DNA of 64,000 nt from a virus. This document shows, in pieces, positions 30,861 through 40,346 of the stretch. Positions within the stretch are counted from its first letter, which is position 1, and the number at the start of each line of letters is the position of its first letter. The stretch covers positions 1-64,000 of the IMG/VR virus record IMGVR_UViG_3300021957_000024; one strand, written 5' to 3'. Below the pieces are notes generated by a model. That model was not told the DNA's origin, made no database searches, and was given only the letters and a program-made list of their open reading frames with translations. The translations under genes and the position numbers were made by a program.

Positions 30861-33761
30861 TTAATTTATTTTATCTTCATAGTATTTTAATTTACCATCT
30901 AAATCTGCTTCTTGGTTTCTTAATTTTGCTCTTATTTTTGTTTTCCAAATACTTTGTTCAATAGTATGTCCAACTTCTACTACTTGAAAGAATTTAGTAT
31001 TATATTTTGGTAAATCTGTAATTGTAAATGTATCTCCAAGTTTAAACCCACTCACACCAGGTACTTCAAAATCAAATTCAATAGGTAATGGAACATCATT
31101 CATCGGTGAACCATCTTTTCCAAATTGAAATAGATTATCCCATTTTCTGATTGTTTTTAAAAGTTCAGTATCTTTCCAAGAAATAACTTTAGCAATTTTA
31201 TCTAAAGTTGTATTATTTGATGTATATAAATCAAAGGTACCTGTAATTAAATCTATGTTATCTTTTCTATTTTGTGTACCTGGAACTACTGTTGCGTTAT
31301 TTAAAACTAATTCATAATTTGCGTTCCTTACTTCTTTAACATCTTCTTCTTCAAAAAAAACATTTTTTGTGGCTTTATATCCAGATTTAAGTTTGTCCCA
31401 TACATATGCCGCCCCAGTCAAATCAGCATCTTCTACTTTTTTGTTATAATCCTCATCACTTTGAATTTGTCCTTTATCTATTAACTCTTGTTTTTGTTTA
31501 TTAAACTCGTCAACCCTTTCTTCTTCATCTTTTTGGAAAGCGTAAATCTTTTCAGCAAGAGCATCTATTAATTTAGAAAACAAACCTTTTTCATCTTTAT
31601 TATTTGCTTTATAATTTTTTACAGTTTGTTCTTGATTTGGATTATCCATATTTGAATTTTTCTTGCGTTGGCCAATCACTTGTCCTTTCATTGATGCAGG
31701 AATATCAAACTTTAAATTAGCAGATAAAAATGGTGATTTTGTACCTCTTGATTGAAATTGTGCAACACCAAACTTTGGTACTACTGAAGTTTTACCAAAA
31801 AATCTTAAATCAACAATATGTAATTCTTCTTGACCAGGTGCTGGTGCAGTATTTTCTGTACAACCTCTATTATTTTTAACATACCATTGATAAAATGGGT
31901 CGTTTTGATTTCCATTTGTTTTCTTTGAATTATTATAATCAATAGATTGTTTTTCAACTATTTGAAACTCCCACATTTTATTTACACCATTAGATAAACC
32001 ATTTAAAAGAGTGTACATAACATCTTTTGTTAAATAACCAGTTTGATTAATCGTATTTATAAAAAAATCAAAATCAATATAAAGATTTCTTAAATATCCC
32101 CAAGTATTTGCGTCTGCTTCCGTTATTGCAAAACTATCATCACTATCTTTTTGACCATTATATACAAGTGCATCATTACTAGGAAAATGAGAAAACTTTT
32201 CAGGACTCATATCATGTGAATCTGGATGCATATCTACTATTGTATTACCGTCATCCTCGTTGAATGTTGGAGGATTTCCTTTTGTTAAAATTAAATTAGG
32301 TATTGGATTTGAAAATCCAACAATTTCATCTTCACCATTTTCATTTTTTACCTTTTGAGGCTTAAGAAATGCACCTTCGATTCTAAATCTTGGATGATGT
32401 TGATTTGGAATCAATAATGTATTAGGGTCAATAGAATACATATGTCTGTGACCAGAACAAATAGTATCTTGCCAATTAATATATAATGGTGATACTGTTT
32501 GACCATCTTCACATATAATAGGTATGGTATTAGTGGTATTGGGTTGCATTTCCATAATTGTAAAAGCTAATGCAACTCTAATATACCTTCTATCTGAAAA
32601 TAAAGGTTGGTCAGATGGTATTTTACCTTTAATAGTAGATGAAAGTGCATTATCACCACGAATATCATCGTTAGGTACTTTTTGTATCGGAGCAGCTTCT
32701 TCTCCATCTTTTGCAAGTGCAAGTTGAGTACTTTCATTTGCAGTTATTTCATTTTGAAGTGTTTCTAGATTTTCTTTAGATGTTAAAGCAAGTGCACCTT
32801 TTTTAACATTTTCAGTAAGTTCTTTTCTTAATTCTCTATCTATATTAACAAAGTTAGCAGGGTTAGTTGCCCAAGGTTCATTTATTAAATTTTTTACCTT
32901 ACCAATTCGTTTATGACCTGGTAATTCATTATACATTTGTTTGAATAATGCCTTTCCGATTTCTTCTCCAGAGGGAGTTTCATCCGAATCTGCGTCTGGT
33001 TCAAACTCGTCTGGATTAAATCGTTTACTTGACATTTTTAAACTAGATAAATCATTTGTTTGTAAATTTTTATGATGTTGTAAATATGCAGGTAACTCTC
33101 CAATTGAAGTACATTCTACTTCTATATTATAACTCTCACCATCACCAAAGTTTGTATTACCACCTGAAATAATTCCTAACATAGCATCATAAGTACCATT
33201 TGAATTTCTTCTTTTTTGTTGCACCCATGCTATATTTTTGTATTTTATTACATTACAGATATCACCACTTAAATCACATTTTTGTCTAACACTTTGTGAT
33301 TCATTAAATCCAAATTCAACTAAACAATGTACGCCTGGTTCTAAGAAATGTTCTATAATTGCATTTGCTTGTCCTTTTGTATATGCAGTAATAGTAAAAT
33401 TTACTTTTTTACTTAATCCTTCATTACCTTGAGATACTTCTAAACTACTAATTATTGGTGATGGTCTAAATGCTCTTTCTTGTATTTCTTGATTAATAGA
33501 ATTTTCGGTTCCATCTTCATTATATGCATATATAGATTTATTGTTTTTATCTACACCAACTCTACCACTTTTAGTTGTATCACCATATCTTTCTGCAAAA
33601 CTATCTTGTTGAGGTAAAGATTCTAATGTTAAATAATTACCTAAAGTTGAGGTGACTCGTACCCAAGATTGAGTTTTAGACATGAGTTCATTATTACCTG
33701 CCCTTTCTGTCATTCTATCCCAAATTCGTTTATCGATATTTGCTAGTTGTGGAAAGCTCAT
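30861..33761 (-). CDS. Baseplate protein (hub/tail-associated), large
   Basis: 966 residues. After an N-terminal region (SFPQLANIDKRIWDRMTERA), FTITAYTKGQANAIIEHF and GVHCLVEFGF resemble baseplate hub-type beta domains. The C terminus (GVSGFKLGDTFTITDLPKYN, then FFQVVEVGHTIEQSIW) resembles the end of hub proteins that thread the tail tube. The middle (about 270-380 and 690-790) is charged and low in complexity. It lies between the LysM protein and a small gene in the T4-like baseplate block. The precise T4 equivalent is not clear. Confidence 0.65.
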   Translation of the reverse strand: MSFPQLANIDKRIWDRMTERAGNNELMSKTQSWVRVTSTLGNYLTLESLPQQDSFAERYGDTTKSGRVGVDKNNKSIYAYNEDGTENSINQEIQERAFRPSPIISSLEVSQGNEGLSKKVNFTITAYTKGQANAIIEHFLEPGVHCLVEFGFNESQSVRQKCDLSGDICNVIKYKNIAWVQQKRRNSNGTYDAMLGIISGGNTNFGDGESYNIEVECTSIGELPAYLQHHKNLQTNDLSSLKMSSKRFNPDEFEPDADSDETPSGEEIGKALFKQMYNELPGHKRIGKVKNLINEPWATNPANFVNIDRELRKELTENVKKGALALTSKENLETLQNEITANESTQLALAKDGEEAAPIQKVPNDDIRGDNALSSTIKGKIPSDQPLFSDRRYIRVALAFTIMEMQPNTTNTIPIICEDGQTVSPLYINWQDTICSGHRHMYSIDPNTLLIPNQHHPRFRIEGAFLKPQKVKNENGEDEIVGFSNPIPNLILTKGNPPTFNEDDGNTIVDMHPDSHDMSPEKFSHFPSNDALVYNGQKDSDDSFAITEADANTWGYLRNLYIDFDFFINTINQTGYLTKDVMYTLLNGLSNGVNKMWEFQIVEKQSIDYNNSKKTNGNQNDPFYQWYVKNNRGCTENTAPAPGQEELHIVDLRFFGKTSVVPKFGVAQFQSRGTKSPFLSANLKFDIPASMKGQVIGQRKKNSNMDNPNQEQTVKNYKANNKDEKGLFSKLIDALAEKIYAFQKDEEERVDEFNKQKQELIDKGQIQSDEDYNKKVEDADLTGAAYVWDKLKSGYKATKNVFFEEEDVKEVRNANYELVLNNATVVPGTQNRKDNIDLITGTFDLYTSNNTTLDKIAKVISWKDTELLKTIRKWDNLFQFGKDGSPMNDVPLPIEFDFEVPGVSGFKLGDTFTITDLPKYNTKFFQVVEVGHTIEQSIWKTKIRAKLRNQEADLDGKLKYYEDKIN

Positions 33762-33763
33762 AA

Positions 33764-34054
33764 CTATTTATAAAAATTGTTTAAAATTTTATTTTTATCT
33801 ATTGGTATTCTTAATATAGTTCCTTCAGTTAGTGCAAAGGGTGCATCATGGATATTATTTGCAGCTGCTATTATCCACCAAAGTGATACATCACTATAAA
33901 ATTGATTTGCAAGTGTATCTAATCTATCCCCACCTTGAGTTACGATATAAATATCATTATCTCTTTTTGGTATTTTTGGATAAATTTTAGAACGAAAGAC
34001 TGTTTTACCATCTTTCAATTGTTTTTTTCTATTATTTTGATATCTACTTGACAT
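33764..34054 (-). CDS. LysM-like baseplate/tail protein (gp53-like)
   Basis: 96 residues. DIYIVTQGGDRLDTLANQFY, then SLWWIIAAANN and GTILRIP, form a LysM-like module as in T4 gp53 and P2 gpX, which join tail tube and baseplate. It sits between two large baseplate genes. Confidence 0.75.
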   Translation of the reverse strand: MSSRYQNNRKKQLKDGKTVFRSKIYPKIPKRDNDIYIVTQGGDRLDTLANQFYSDVSLWWIIAAANNIHDAPFALTEGTILRIPIDKNKILNNFYK

Positions 34055-34084
34055 ATTTTTTTATATTTTTTATTAGTCTGTACC

Positions 34085-36442
34085 TTATAAATTATCTAAT
34101 GCATTTGATAAGCTATCACTTTTAGATAATTGATTTGATGGTGTTTCTCCTATTCCTTCAGTTAATATGTATGGGTAACCCATTGCATTTAATTGAACAA
34201 ATTGATATGCATTTTTACCTGATGGAGATGGTCCTTCTATTTTAACAAATATCTGATTAAATGTACCTCTTCCTATATATCTAAAATCATCAGCCTCTTT
34301 TGGTAAACTATTTTGTGGTATAACTTCAACTTTAACATCTGGACCATATTCTATTTTTTTATTTTGAATATACTCTGCTTGTTGTTTAGTCATATTTGAT
34401 TTATTTTGTTGTTCTTTAGTTGCTTGTATTGGAGTTTTTCCTCCTAATGAATCAGAAGCTGCTGATTGTGCAGCTTGTGTTTTAATATCATCTGTTGATG
34501 CATCAGAACTAGGTATTGTTTGATTAGGTACATTAGGATTTAAACTTGTTAAAACAGGCGCTTTTGGTCCTGTACCAGTTTTTTCAACATCAGATGATTT
34601 TTTTACAACAGAAACTTTCATAGGTGTATCTCGTTTAATTGTCCCATTTGATGCTACACTCTCTGTTGAAAAGTTAATCTCTCTTTGTTCGTTTATTTTT
34701 TTAACTGCCTCTTTACTTAAGTTAAAATCATAAAGTCTTTGTTCATCACCAGCACTTTCAATAAATTTAAGTGTCATTTGAACATCAACAAATTTTGGTA
34801 AATATCCTAATGCTCCATTTGTTTCCCAAACCCCTTCATCTGGTATAGTATATTGTAATTGTTCAATAAATGATGTTTTATGATTATACATTGAACCTAA
34901 TCTAAATTCAATAATAGGTGGATTTGATAATTGATTTTTGATTGTTGGATAAGTATATGAAGTTAATACCTTTAATCTTTCCCAAATACTTGCTAACTCC
35001 ATTGGTGATGCAGCTGCAACTCTTAAATTAAATGATATGTTTCTTTCAACACCTTCATATAAATAAAAACTATAAGGATTTCCTAAAAATTTCTGTCCAT
35101 TCCAAGATGGTGATGTAGATTCTGTTAAAGAAGATACAATTGCTCTAAATACAAGAACACTTTCTCCACCTTTTCTTTTAAACCACAATGGAATTAAATC
35201 TCCAATGGTTTCATCTCCTTTTTTTATAAAAGCATCATTCTCATCAAGTTTTAAATTATCTGCAACACTTATTTTGTTTAATTCATCGGATTTATCTAAT
35301 CCCATAAATTTTTCTAAACCACCTTCATATATTGTACCCTTGCTGAGTTCACTGGCTTCACCATTTCTATATTTTCGTACATAAGGTGCTTCAGAATTAT
35401 ATTCTTTTTTTAAGTTTCTAGATTCTTGTATTGTTTTTGCTTCAAATGCATATTCACTTGTTCCATATCTTAAATCAGTACCTCGTATAGTTGAATATGC
35501 AGGAGATACTTTTCTTAGGTCAATTTTATCATTTCCAAAATTAATTGGTTTATCATTTTTATATTCGGTTTCTGATGAAAATCCACCTTCTTCCTTATAT
35601 CTTCTTTCATCTTTTAATACTGATGTATATTTTAAATCACTTGAATAATCTTTTCTTTCTTGTTTTTCACCAATTGGTTTTTGTTCTGTTAATTTATCAT
35701 CAGTAGTTTTTTTGATTTCATCAGTAACTTCAGTTGTTGGAGTTTGTATTTCATCTTCATTTGGTTCAGCAAGTTTTCTAGCTAATATTTGGGTTGAATA
35801 TGGAAGTTTTGAACTATATCTATATCCTTGTTCAAATACATTATTTTGAGCATCATTGGTACCAATTGTAGTTGGGTCTCCAAATAATGTAGTTCGGGCT
35901 TTATCTTTAACTAAAGATATACCTTGACCTAATGCCTGATTACCTATTGTAGAAAAATTACCTCCACCAGTATTTTGTAAAAATTTACCAAGTTCAGTTC
36001 CTGCACCATCTTTTCTAATTTTAGAAAGAGTAATCATAGTATCAGGTTCTTCACCTTTTTGTAATTCACCTGTATTTTTTACTCTTGTTGGTATTAATTT
36101 AGTAGGAATACCTAACTTATTATTAACATAATCTCTTGGTTCACTCAATGAAGTTATATTTCCACCTGTTATCTTTTCTAACCCTTGGCCAATCAATCCA
36201 CCACCTTCAATACCACCAGTACTAGTTTTCATTGTATCAAGTGAAGGTGTACTTCTTAATGTAATACGAGTTGCTTCATTACCATATATTATAGGATTGT
36301 TAAAATCAACTGCAGACTTTATTCTGATACCAGTTGTTTCTTGTTCTATAAGGGTTTCTGTATCAGGTTTTACATCTGAATAATCAGTACCATATTTATA
36401 GGAATTTTTATTTTTAAATAATTCTTCTATTGTTCTTGCCAT
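34085..36442 (-). CDS. Baseplate/tail-tube junction-like protein
   Basis: 785 residues. About 400 variable, low-complexity residues precede a conserved block. In that block, FRAIVSSLTESTSPSWNGQK, GVERNISFNLRVAAASP, ELASIWERLKVLTSYTYP and PPIIEFRLGSMY follow the pattern of tube-initiator proteins of T4-like phages (gp48/gp54 type). The C-terminal 200 residues are Ser/Thr/Lys-rich. It lies immediately after the tape-measure gene (one-base gap) and before the LysM protein. Confidence 0.65.
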   Translation of the reverse strand: MARTIEELFKNKNSYKYGTDYSDVKPDTETLIEQETTGIRIKSAVDFNNPIIYGNEATRITLRSTPSLDTMKTSTGGIEGGGLIGQGLEKITGGNITSLSEPRDYVNNKLGIPTKLIPTRVKNTGELQKGEEPDTMITLSKIRKDGAGTELGKFLQNTGGGNFSTIGNQALGQGISLVKDKARTTLFGDPTTIGTNDAQNNVFEQGYRYSSKLPYSTQILARKLAEPNEDEIQTPTTEVTDEIKKTTDDKLTEQKPIGEKQERKDYSSDLKYTSVLKDERRYKEEGGFSSETEYKNDKPINFGNDKIDLRKVSPAYSTIRGTDLRYGTSEYAFEAKTIQESRNLKKEYNSEAPYVRKYRNGEASELSKGTIYEGGLEKFMGLDKSDELNKISVADNLKLDENDAFIKKGDETIGDLIPLWFKRKGGESVLVFRAIVSSLTESTSPSWNGQKFLGNPYSFYLYEGVERNISFNLRVAAASPMELASIWERLKVLTSYTYPTIKNQLSNPPIIEFRLGSMYNHKTSFIEQLQYTIPDEGVWETNGALGYLPKFVDVQMTLKFIESAGDEQRLYDFNLSKEAVKKINEQREINFSTESVASNGTIKRDTPMKVSVVKKSSDVEKTGTGPKAPVLTSLNPNVPNQTIPSSDASTDDIKTQAAQSAASDSLGGKTPIQATKEQQNKSNMTKQQAEYIQNKKIEYGPDVKVEVIPQNSLPKEADDFRYIGRGTFNQIFVKIEGPSPSGKNAYQFVQLNAMGYPYILTEGIGETPSNQLSKSDSLSNALDNL

Positions 36443-36443
36443 T

Positions 36444-38957
36444 TTAATTTAATCCTGAATTATTACTTAAACTTTCATCTTCTTTACCAAATATTGTTTT
36501 ACCAACTACTTGTCCATTCATTTTTATTACATGGCCTCTTTCAAGTGCGTTTGCCATTCTTTCTTGGAACTTTAGTGATTGTTGTTCAAAAGTTTCACCA
36601 CCGCTCTCAAGAGCACTTGTTTCAGTTGAACTACCACCTATACCAAATATATCAGCAACAATAGCAAGACCACCTGCTGCAGCTGCTATCCCTAATAAAG
36701 TTGGTAAAGCAAATATACCTGCAGTTCCTAGTGCTGTCAATGAAGCAGCAAGACCATAAAAGGCAAGTGATAATAAACCAATTGCAGCTGCTTTTTCTAA
36801 TGTAATCACACTTACAAATGATACTATACCATTTGCTACTGAATCTATTAATGGTGCTAATAAGGATAATGCATATGTTAATGGTATTGTTGCAACTCCT
36901 ATTGCTGCTAATACTCCAGCTCCAATTAATGCAACTTTAGCACTGGCTCCTAAAGCAATCATTCCACTAGCTAAACTTGTTAATCCAACTCCTGCAGCTG
37001 GTCCAAGTGTTGCAACTGCTGCTAAACCAATTGCCCCAACTGTCATTGCAGCAAATCCTAAAGCAGTTGGTATTAAATTTAATGCACCAAATAAAACTTG
37101 TTTAGTACCCATTGCTCGTAATCCCACTGCTAATGCTTTTAAACTTGCACCTACACTAGCAGTTTTAGATGCTGATGTTGCACTAGCAGTAGCAGTTGTT
37201 GTTGATGCAGTATTTGAAATAGCTGTTGTACTAGCTAATTTTTTAGCTAACATATCTTTTGCTGCTTTTCCTCCAAAGCCTGCTGCTATTTGTTTATTGG
37301 AATACAATTTTTGTGCTCTTGTTAAAGCATTAGCAGTAACAAGGTGTTTTATGAATTTTATCATCATTCTTGGTAAAAATGTAATGGCTTTACCAATCCC
37401 ATTCATTAATCCAGCTAACATTGATGTTTTCTTATTTGCAAGTGCCATTAATAATAAGAAATTACCAGCACCTTTTAATATTGTTCCTGCAAATTTATTT
37501 CCAATCATTCCCAAAAATTCATTTTGGTTTGAAAACTGTTCAGTTTGAATAGCACCTAAACTATTTGCTTTGTTTTGATTAAGTGCCATTTTCTTAAATT
37601 CTTCTACCGATACTCCTAATAAATCTGCAGTTTGTTTTCTTTGGTAGTAATTCATTCTTTCAAATGCAGCAATACCACCAATTTGTCTTAATACCTCTTG
37701 TGTTGCACCTGCAATATCATTATCAAATGCAAGTTGTCTAGCTTTATCAAGATTTAGAGTTTTACCTAATAAAGCACTTAATTCTAATTCTTTAGTAATC
37801 GAACTTTCAAAATCTAATAAATTTTCAGCAACACCAGCAACTTTATCTAAAGAAATACCAAGTTTAGCAGCATAACCTGCAGCTTGTAAAATATTTCTAC
37901 CACCATCTTTACCAAATAAAGCAAAATTTTCTGTATTTGCTGCTAAATCAGCCATAAGTGCTGATGGTATCAGATTGTTTTGTAATGCAAATTGTTGTGT
38001 TGTTTCTATAAGATTATTTGCTATATCAATTGAACCATTATTTAAAGCTGCAAATTGTTGTTGTAATTTTGCTGCATCAGTTGCACTAATTCCAAAGTTA
38101 TTTGCTATTAAGTTTGTACTTACGAGTATTCTATCTGATGCTTTTTCTAATCCACCAAATTCTGTACTTAATGCTTTTATTGATTCAACATTACTATCGA
38201 AAAGAAATCCTAATGCTGCAGTAGTAGTATATGCACCACCTAATCCTTCACCAACTCTACCTAATTGTTTATTTGCTTCACCAAGTTTTTCTGCAAACTT
38301 TCCAGCTCCTAAAACTAAAAATCCTATTGCACCTCTTCCACTTTTTAGTTTTTGTAATGTTATTCCTACTGTTTCACTAATGCCTTGAAAAGTTTTTTGA
38401 ACTTTTTCTTGAGCATCTATCATTGCTTCATTTACTTTTTTTTGAGTTTGGGTTTGTTTTGTATAAGTAAGTGCTAATTCATTTTGTTTTTCAAGAGAAG
38501 TTAATAATTTCTTATTTCCTGTTATATTCTTAGAAAGATTTCCTAATGCATTTTCATATTCTGTTGTTTTTGCTTTTATTTGAATTTCGTCCTCGATAGT
38601 AAGTTCTGATAAATCTCTTGATAATGAAAGTAAATTAGTTACTTGGTTAATTTCTTCATCTTTTAAGCCAATGGCTGATTTGGCTATATTGACTGTTTCG
38701 AATTGAGATGTTTTTAAAGATTGGTAAGCATTAGATATGCTACCTATACTTTTTTCTTCTGCTGCATATTTTTTTAAATTTCTTTCAAGTAGTTTTGATG
38801 ATTCTTTCATCAATTCTAACTCATATTCTCTATAAGTTTGTAAATCTTTAGCTGCTTTTGCAGATTTTTTAGCACCTTCTTGTTCAAGTTTATTTATTTC
38901 AACCTGTACTTGTTTAAGTTCTAATAATACTTTTAATCTTGTTCTTTCTTCAGCCAT
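36444..38957 (-). CDS. Tail tape measure protein
   Basis: 837 residues. The N-terminal 200 residues are coiled-coil-like and rich in Lys, Glu and Leu. The middle is Ala/Asn-rich, and the last third has several long hydrophobic stretches (about 625-770, Ala/Gly/Leu-rich) typical of tape measure proteins that insert in the membrane during DNA entry. Its place after the tail chaperone genes and before baseplate genes fits. At about 1.5 angstrom per residue it would imply a tail of roughly 125 nm (inference). Confidence 0.85.
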   Translation of the reverse strand: MAEERTRLKVLLELKQVQVEINKLEQEGAKKSAKAAKDLQTYREYELELMKESSKLLERNLKKYAAEEKSIGSISNAYQSLKTSQFETVNIAKSAIGLKDEEINQVTNLLSLSRDLSELTIEDEIQIKAKTTEYENALGNLSKNITGNKKLLTSLEKQNELALTYTKQTQTQKKVNEAMIDAQEKVQKTFQGISETVGITLQKLKSGRGAIGFLVLGAGKFAEKLGEANKQLGRVGEGLGGAYTTTAALGFLFDSNVESIKALSTEFGGLEKASDRILVSTNLIANNFGISATDAAKLQQQFAALNNGSIDIANNLIETTQQFALQNNLIPSALMADLAANTENFALFGKDGGRNILQAAGYAAKLGISLDKVAGVAENLLDFESSITKELELSALLGKTLNLDKARQLAFDNDIAGATQEVLRQIGGIAAFERMNYYQRKQTADLLGVSVEEFKKMALNQNKANSLGAIQTEQFSNQNEFLGMIGNKFAGTILKGAGNFLLLMALANKKTSMLAGLMNGIGKAITFLPRMMIKFIKHLVTANALTRAQKLYSNKQIAAGFGGKAAKDMLAKKLASTTAISNTASTTTATASATSASKTASVGASLKALAVGLRAMGTKQVLFGALNLIPTALGFAAMTVGAIGLAAVATLGPAAGVGLTSLASGMIALGASAKVALIGAGVLAAIGVATIPLTYALSLLAPLIDSVANGIVSFVSVITLEKAAAIGLLSLAFYGLAASLTALGTAGIFALPTLLGIAAAAGGLAIVADIFGIGGSSTETSALESGGETFEQQSLKFQERMANALERGHVIKMNGQVVGKTIFGKEDESLSNNSGLN

Positions 38958-38970
38958 AATCTAAATTTGA

Positions 38971-39201
38971 TTATTTTATGTTAGGGTTACGACCATAATC
39001 TTTTTGAAAAGCTTTTAATTTTTTTTCAAATTCATCACTATCTTTTTTTAGTTTTTCTAAATGATTTACAATATCTTTAGGGAATTTTTTTGATTTTAGT
39101 TTTCTAATAAATCTATCGGCTGTCCCATCTTTTAAATTATCAAAGACATCTCCAATAAATCTAGAAACCATATTCAACTCGTTTAATTTCTTTTTTGACA
39201 T
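38971..39201 (-). CDS. Small basic protein between tail chaperones and tape measure
   Basis: 76 residues beginning MSKKKLNELNMVSRFIGDVF, helical and lysine-rich, with a probable C-terminal coiled coil (HLEKLKKDSDEFEKKLKAF). It has a strong Shine-Dalgarno sequence (TAGGAG) and a late-type motif, preceded by a terminator, so tape measure expression begins here. Function unknown; perhaps a tape measure partner. Confidence 0.7.
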   Translation of the reverse strand: MSKKKLNELNMVSRFIGDVFDNLKDGTADRFIRKLKSKKFPKDIVNHLEKLKKDSDEFEKKLKAFQKDYGRNPNIK

Positions 39202-39226
39202 TATTTCTCCTATGTAGTTATACTAA

Positions 39227-39236
39227 TATAAATATA
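39227..39236 (-). promoter_or_regulatory. Late-type motif for the tape measure operon
   Basis: Minus-strand TATATTTATATTAG immediately after a terminator hairpin and 26 bases before the ATG at 39201. No -33 TTTG. Confidence 0.55.
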
Positions 39237-39240
39237 GGGT

Positions 39241-39269
39241 AAAAAAAAAGTGAGGATTATTTCCTCACT
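39241..39269 (-). terminator. Rho-independent terminator after the tail chaperone genes
   Basis: AGTGAGGA (39249-39256) and TCCTCACT (39262-39269) form a perfect 8-bp stem with a 5-base loop, followed on the minus strand by nine T. The stem covers the last codons and the stop of gene 39257-39493. Confidence 0.85.
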
Positions 39270-39493
39270 CTTACATTTGGTCCTCTCGAACCACCTTTTT
39301 TACTAACTTTATCGTATTCTTCTTTTTCTTTCTTTTTAGCCTCAACTAATTTTTTAAAATAGAAACCTCTCCAATGTATTGGCATGGTATATACTTCTTT
39401 CCAAGTAAATCCATTACCATAGTTAACCATTTCCCAAATTTGGTTATGAAGTTGAATTGAGTAATCACTCGGAAGGGTAAAAAAACCCGGCAC
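39257..39493 (-). CDS. Tail assembly chaperone, frameshift-expressed C-terminal part (T of G/GT)
   Basis: The open frame encodes up to 78 residues, with PGFFTLPSDYSIQLHNQIWE at the start. It opens directly after a TAG (39494-39496), has only a GTG as possible start, no Shine-Dalgarno sequence, and overlaps the 255-residue gene by 29 bases across a 7-T run. It lies between tail tube and tape measure genes, where dsDNA phages make a chaperone and a frameshifted extension. I therefore read it as the extension of the upstream protein, not as an independent gene. Confidence 0.7.
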   Translation of the reverse strand: MPGFFTLPSDYSIQLHNQIWEMVNYGNGFTWKEVYTMPIHWRGFYFKKLVEAKKKEKEEYDKVSKKGGSRGPNVRVRK

Positions 39494-39496
39494 CTA
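39465..39496 (-). other. Probable programmed frameshift site GGGTTTTTTTACC
   Basis: Minus-strand GGG (39488-39486), then seven T (39485-39479), then ACC. The 0-frame reads GGG TTT TTT TAC and ends at TGA 39467-39465; the second frame reads GGT TTT TTT ACC. Moving between them requires +1 or -2. The window between the TAG closing one frame and the TGA closing the other is about 30 bases and contains the T run. Confidence 0.65.
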
Positions 39497-40232
39497 AAGG
39501 TATATCAAGTGCCTCCGTGTCACCTGTGATATCAGATGTGAAATTAAATTTCAAATCTAAATCTGGAGATATCGTAGAAACATAGGTTCTAAAAGCTCTA
39601 GTATCTCTTGCTAATAAGTTATTTTTTACAAAGTTATTAATAAACCCTCTATCACTATTACCATCCACCTCTTGTATCATATATCTTAAACGAGTACTTA
39701 CATCAGCTGATACACTATCTTTATCTTTACTTAATCTTTGTAATGCTAATATTTCAGCTTGTATATCCTTTTCATCTTTGTGTGTTAATAATTTGAAAAT
39801 GATTTTCTTTTTAGCAGTGGGTAATTCAAATTCATACTTATTTTCTGAATTTAAAAGAGATTCATCCACCTCCTTTATTTGAATTTTAGATAAATCTATA
39901 TTTGTTTTTTGCAATTCATCAGTAAACGGGTCTGTTATTTCAACACTATATTGAGGACCATATCCTAATATTCTAGTTGCGAGTAATATTGCATTTTTAT
40001 CACCAATACATATATCATTGATATCTACACCTTCTTCGACTACAACAGATTCGAACAACTTATCTAAAACCACCCCCTTTCTTATCAAATTTTGAGAAGC
40101 AAGTATATCCTCTTCACGAGCTGTCATATACTTAATTTCTATCGTACCCTTTGATAATGGGCTTTCGGGTGAGTAAACCTTACCTTTTGATGGAAGGTCT
40201 ATAATTTCGGTTGGAAATTCATATTTTGCCAT
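39465..40232 (-). CDS. Tail assembly chaperone / T4 gp26-gp51-like baseplate protein
   Basis: 255 residues. The start MAKYEFPTEIIDLPSKGKVY and the motif IEIKYMTAREEDILAS match the T4 baseplate assembly protein family (gp26/gp51 type). These proteins share the lipid- or assembly-related PSxGxxY...MTAxEED signature. Its genomic place, directly before the tape measure block, is that of tail chaperone G. It has its own late-type motif and follows a strong terminator. The last codons contain the slippery T run, so a fraction of ribosomes probably makes a longer fusion. Confidence 0.75.
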   Translation of the reverse strand: MAKYEFPTEIIDLPSKGKVYSPESPLSKGTIEIKYMTAREEDILASQNLIRKGVVLDKLFESVVVEEGVDINDICIGDKNAILLATRILGYGPQYSVEITDPFTDELQKTNIDLSKIQIKEVDESLLNSENKYEFELPTAKKKIIFKLLTHKDEKDIQAEILALQRLSKDKDSVSADVSTRLRYMIQEVDGNSDRGFINNFVKNNLLARDTRAFRTYVSTISPDLDLKFNFTSDITGDTEALDIPLGAGFFYPSE

Positions 40233-40253
40233 AAACTTAACTTTAATTGTTTT

Positions 40254-40267
40254 TATATAAATATATA
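40254..40267 (-). promoter_or_regulatory. Late-type motif for the tail chaperone gene
   Basis: Minus-strand TATATATTTATATA, 21 bases before the ATG, just after the terminator of the tube gene. No TTTG at -33. Confidence 0.6.
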
Positions 40268-40294
40268 CTTTTTAAAAAGTTGAAATATAGACAT

Positions 40295-40323
40295 AAAAAA
40301 AGTTCTCACTAAGAGAACTTTTT
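40295..40323 (-). terminator. Rho-independent terminator after the tail tube gene
   Basis: AAAAAGTTCTC (40297-40307) and GAGAACTTTTT (40313-40323) form a perfect 11-bp stem with a 5-base loop and a T run on both sides, so it could act on both strands. Confidence 0.85.
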
Positions 40324-40346
40324 CCTTAATAAATATTATATTAATA

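Noticed and set aside
37975-38388. 137-residue plus-strand ORF within the tape measure gene
   Set aside because: Antisense to a low-complexity Ala-rich coding region; open only because of codon bias.
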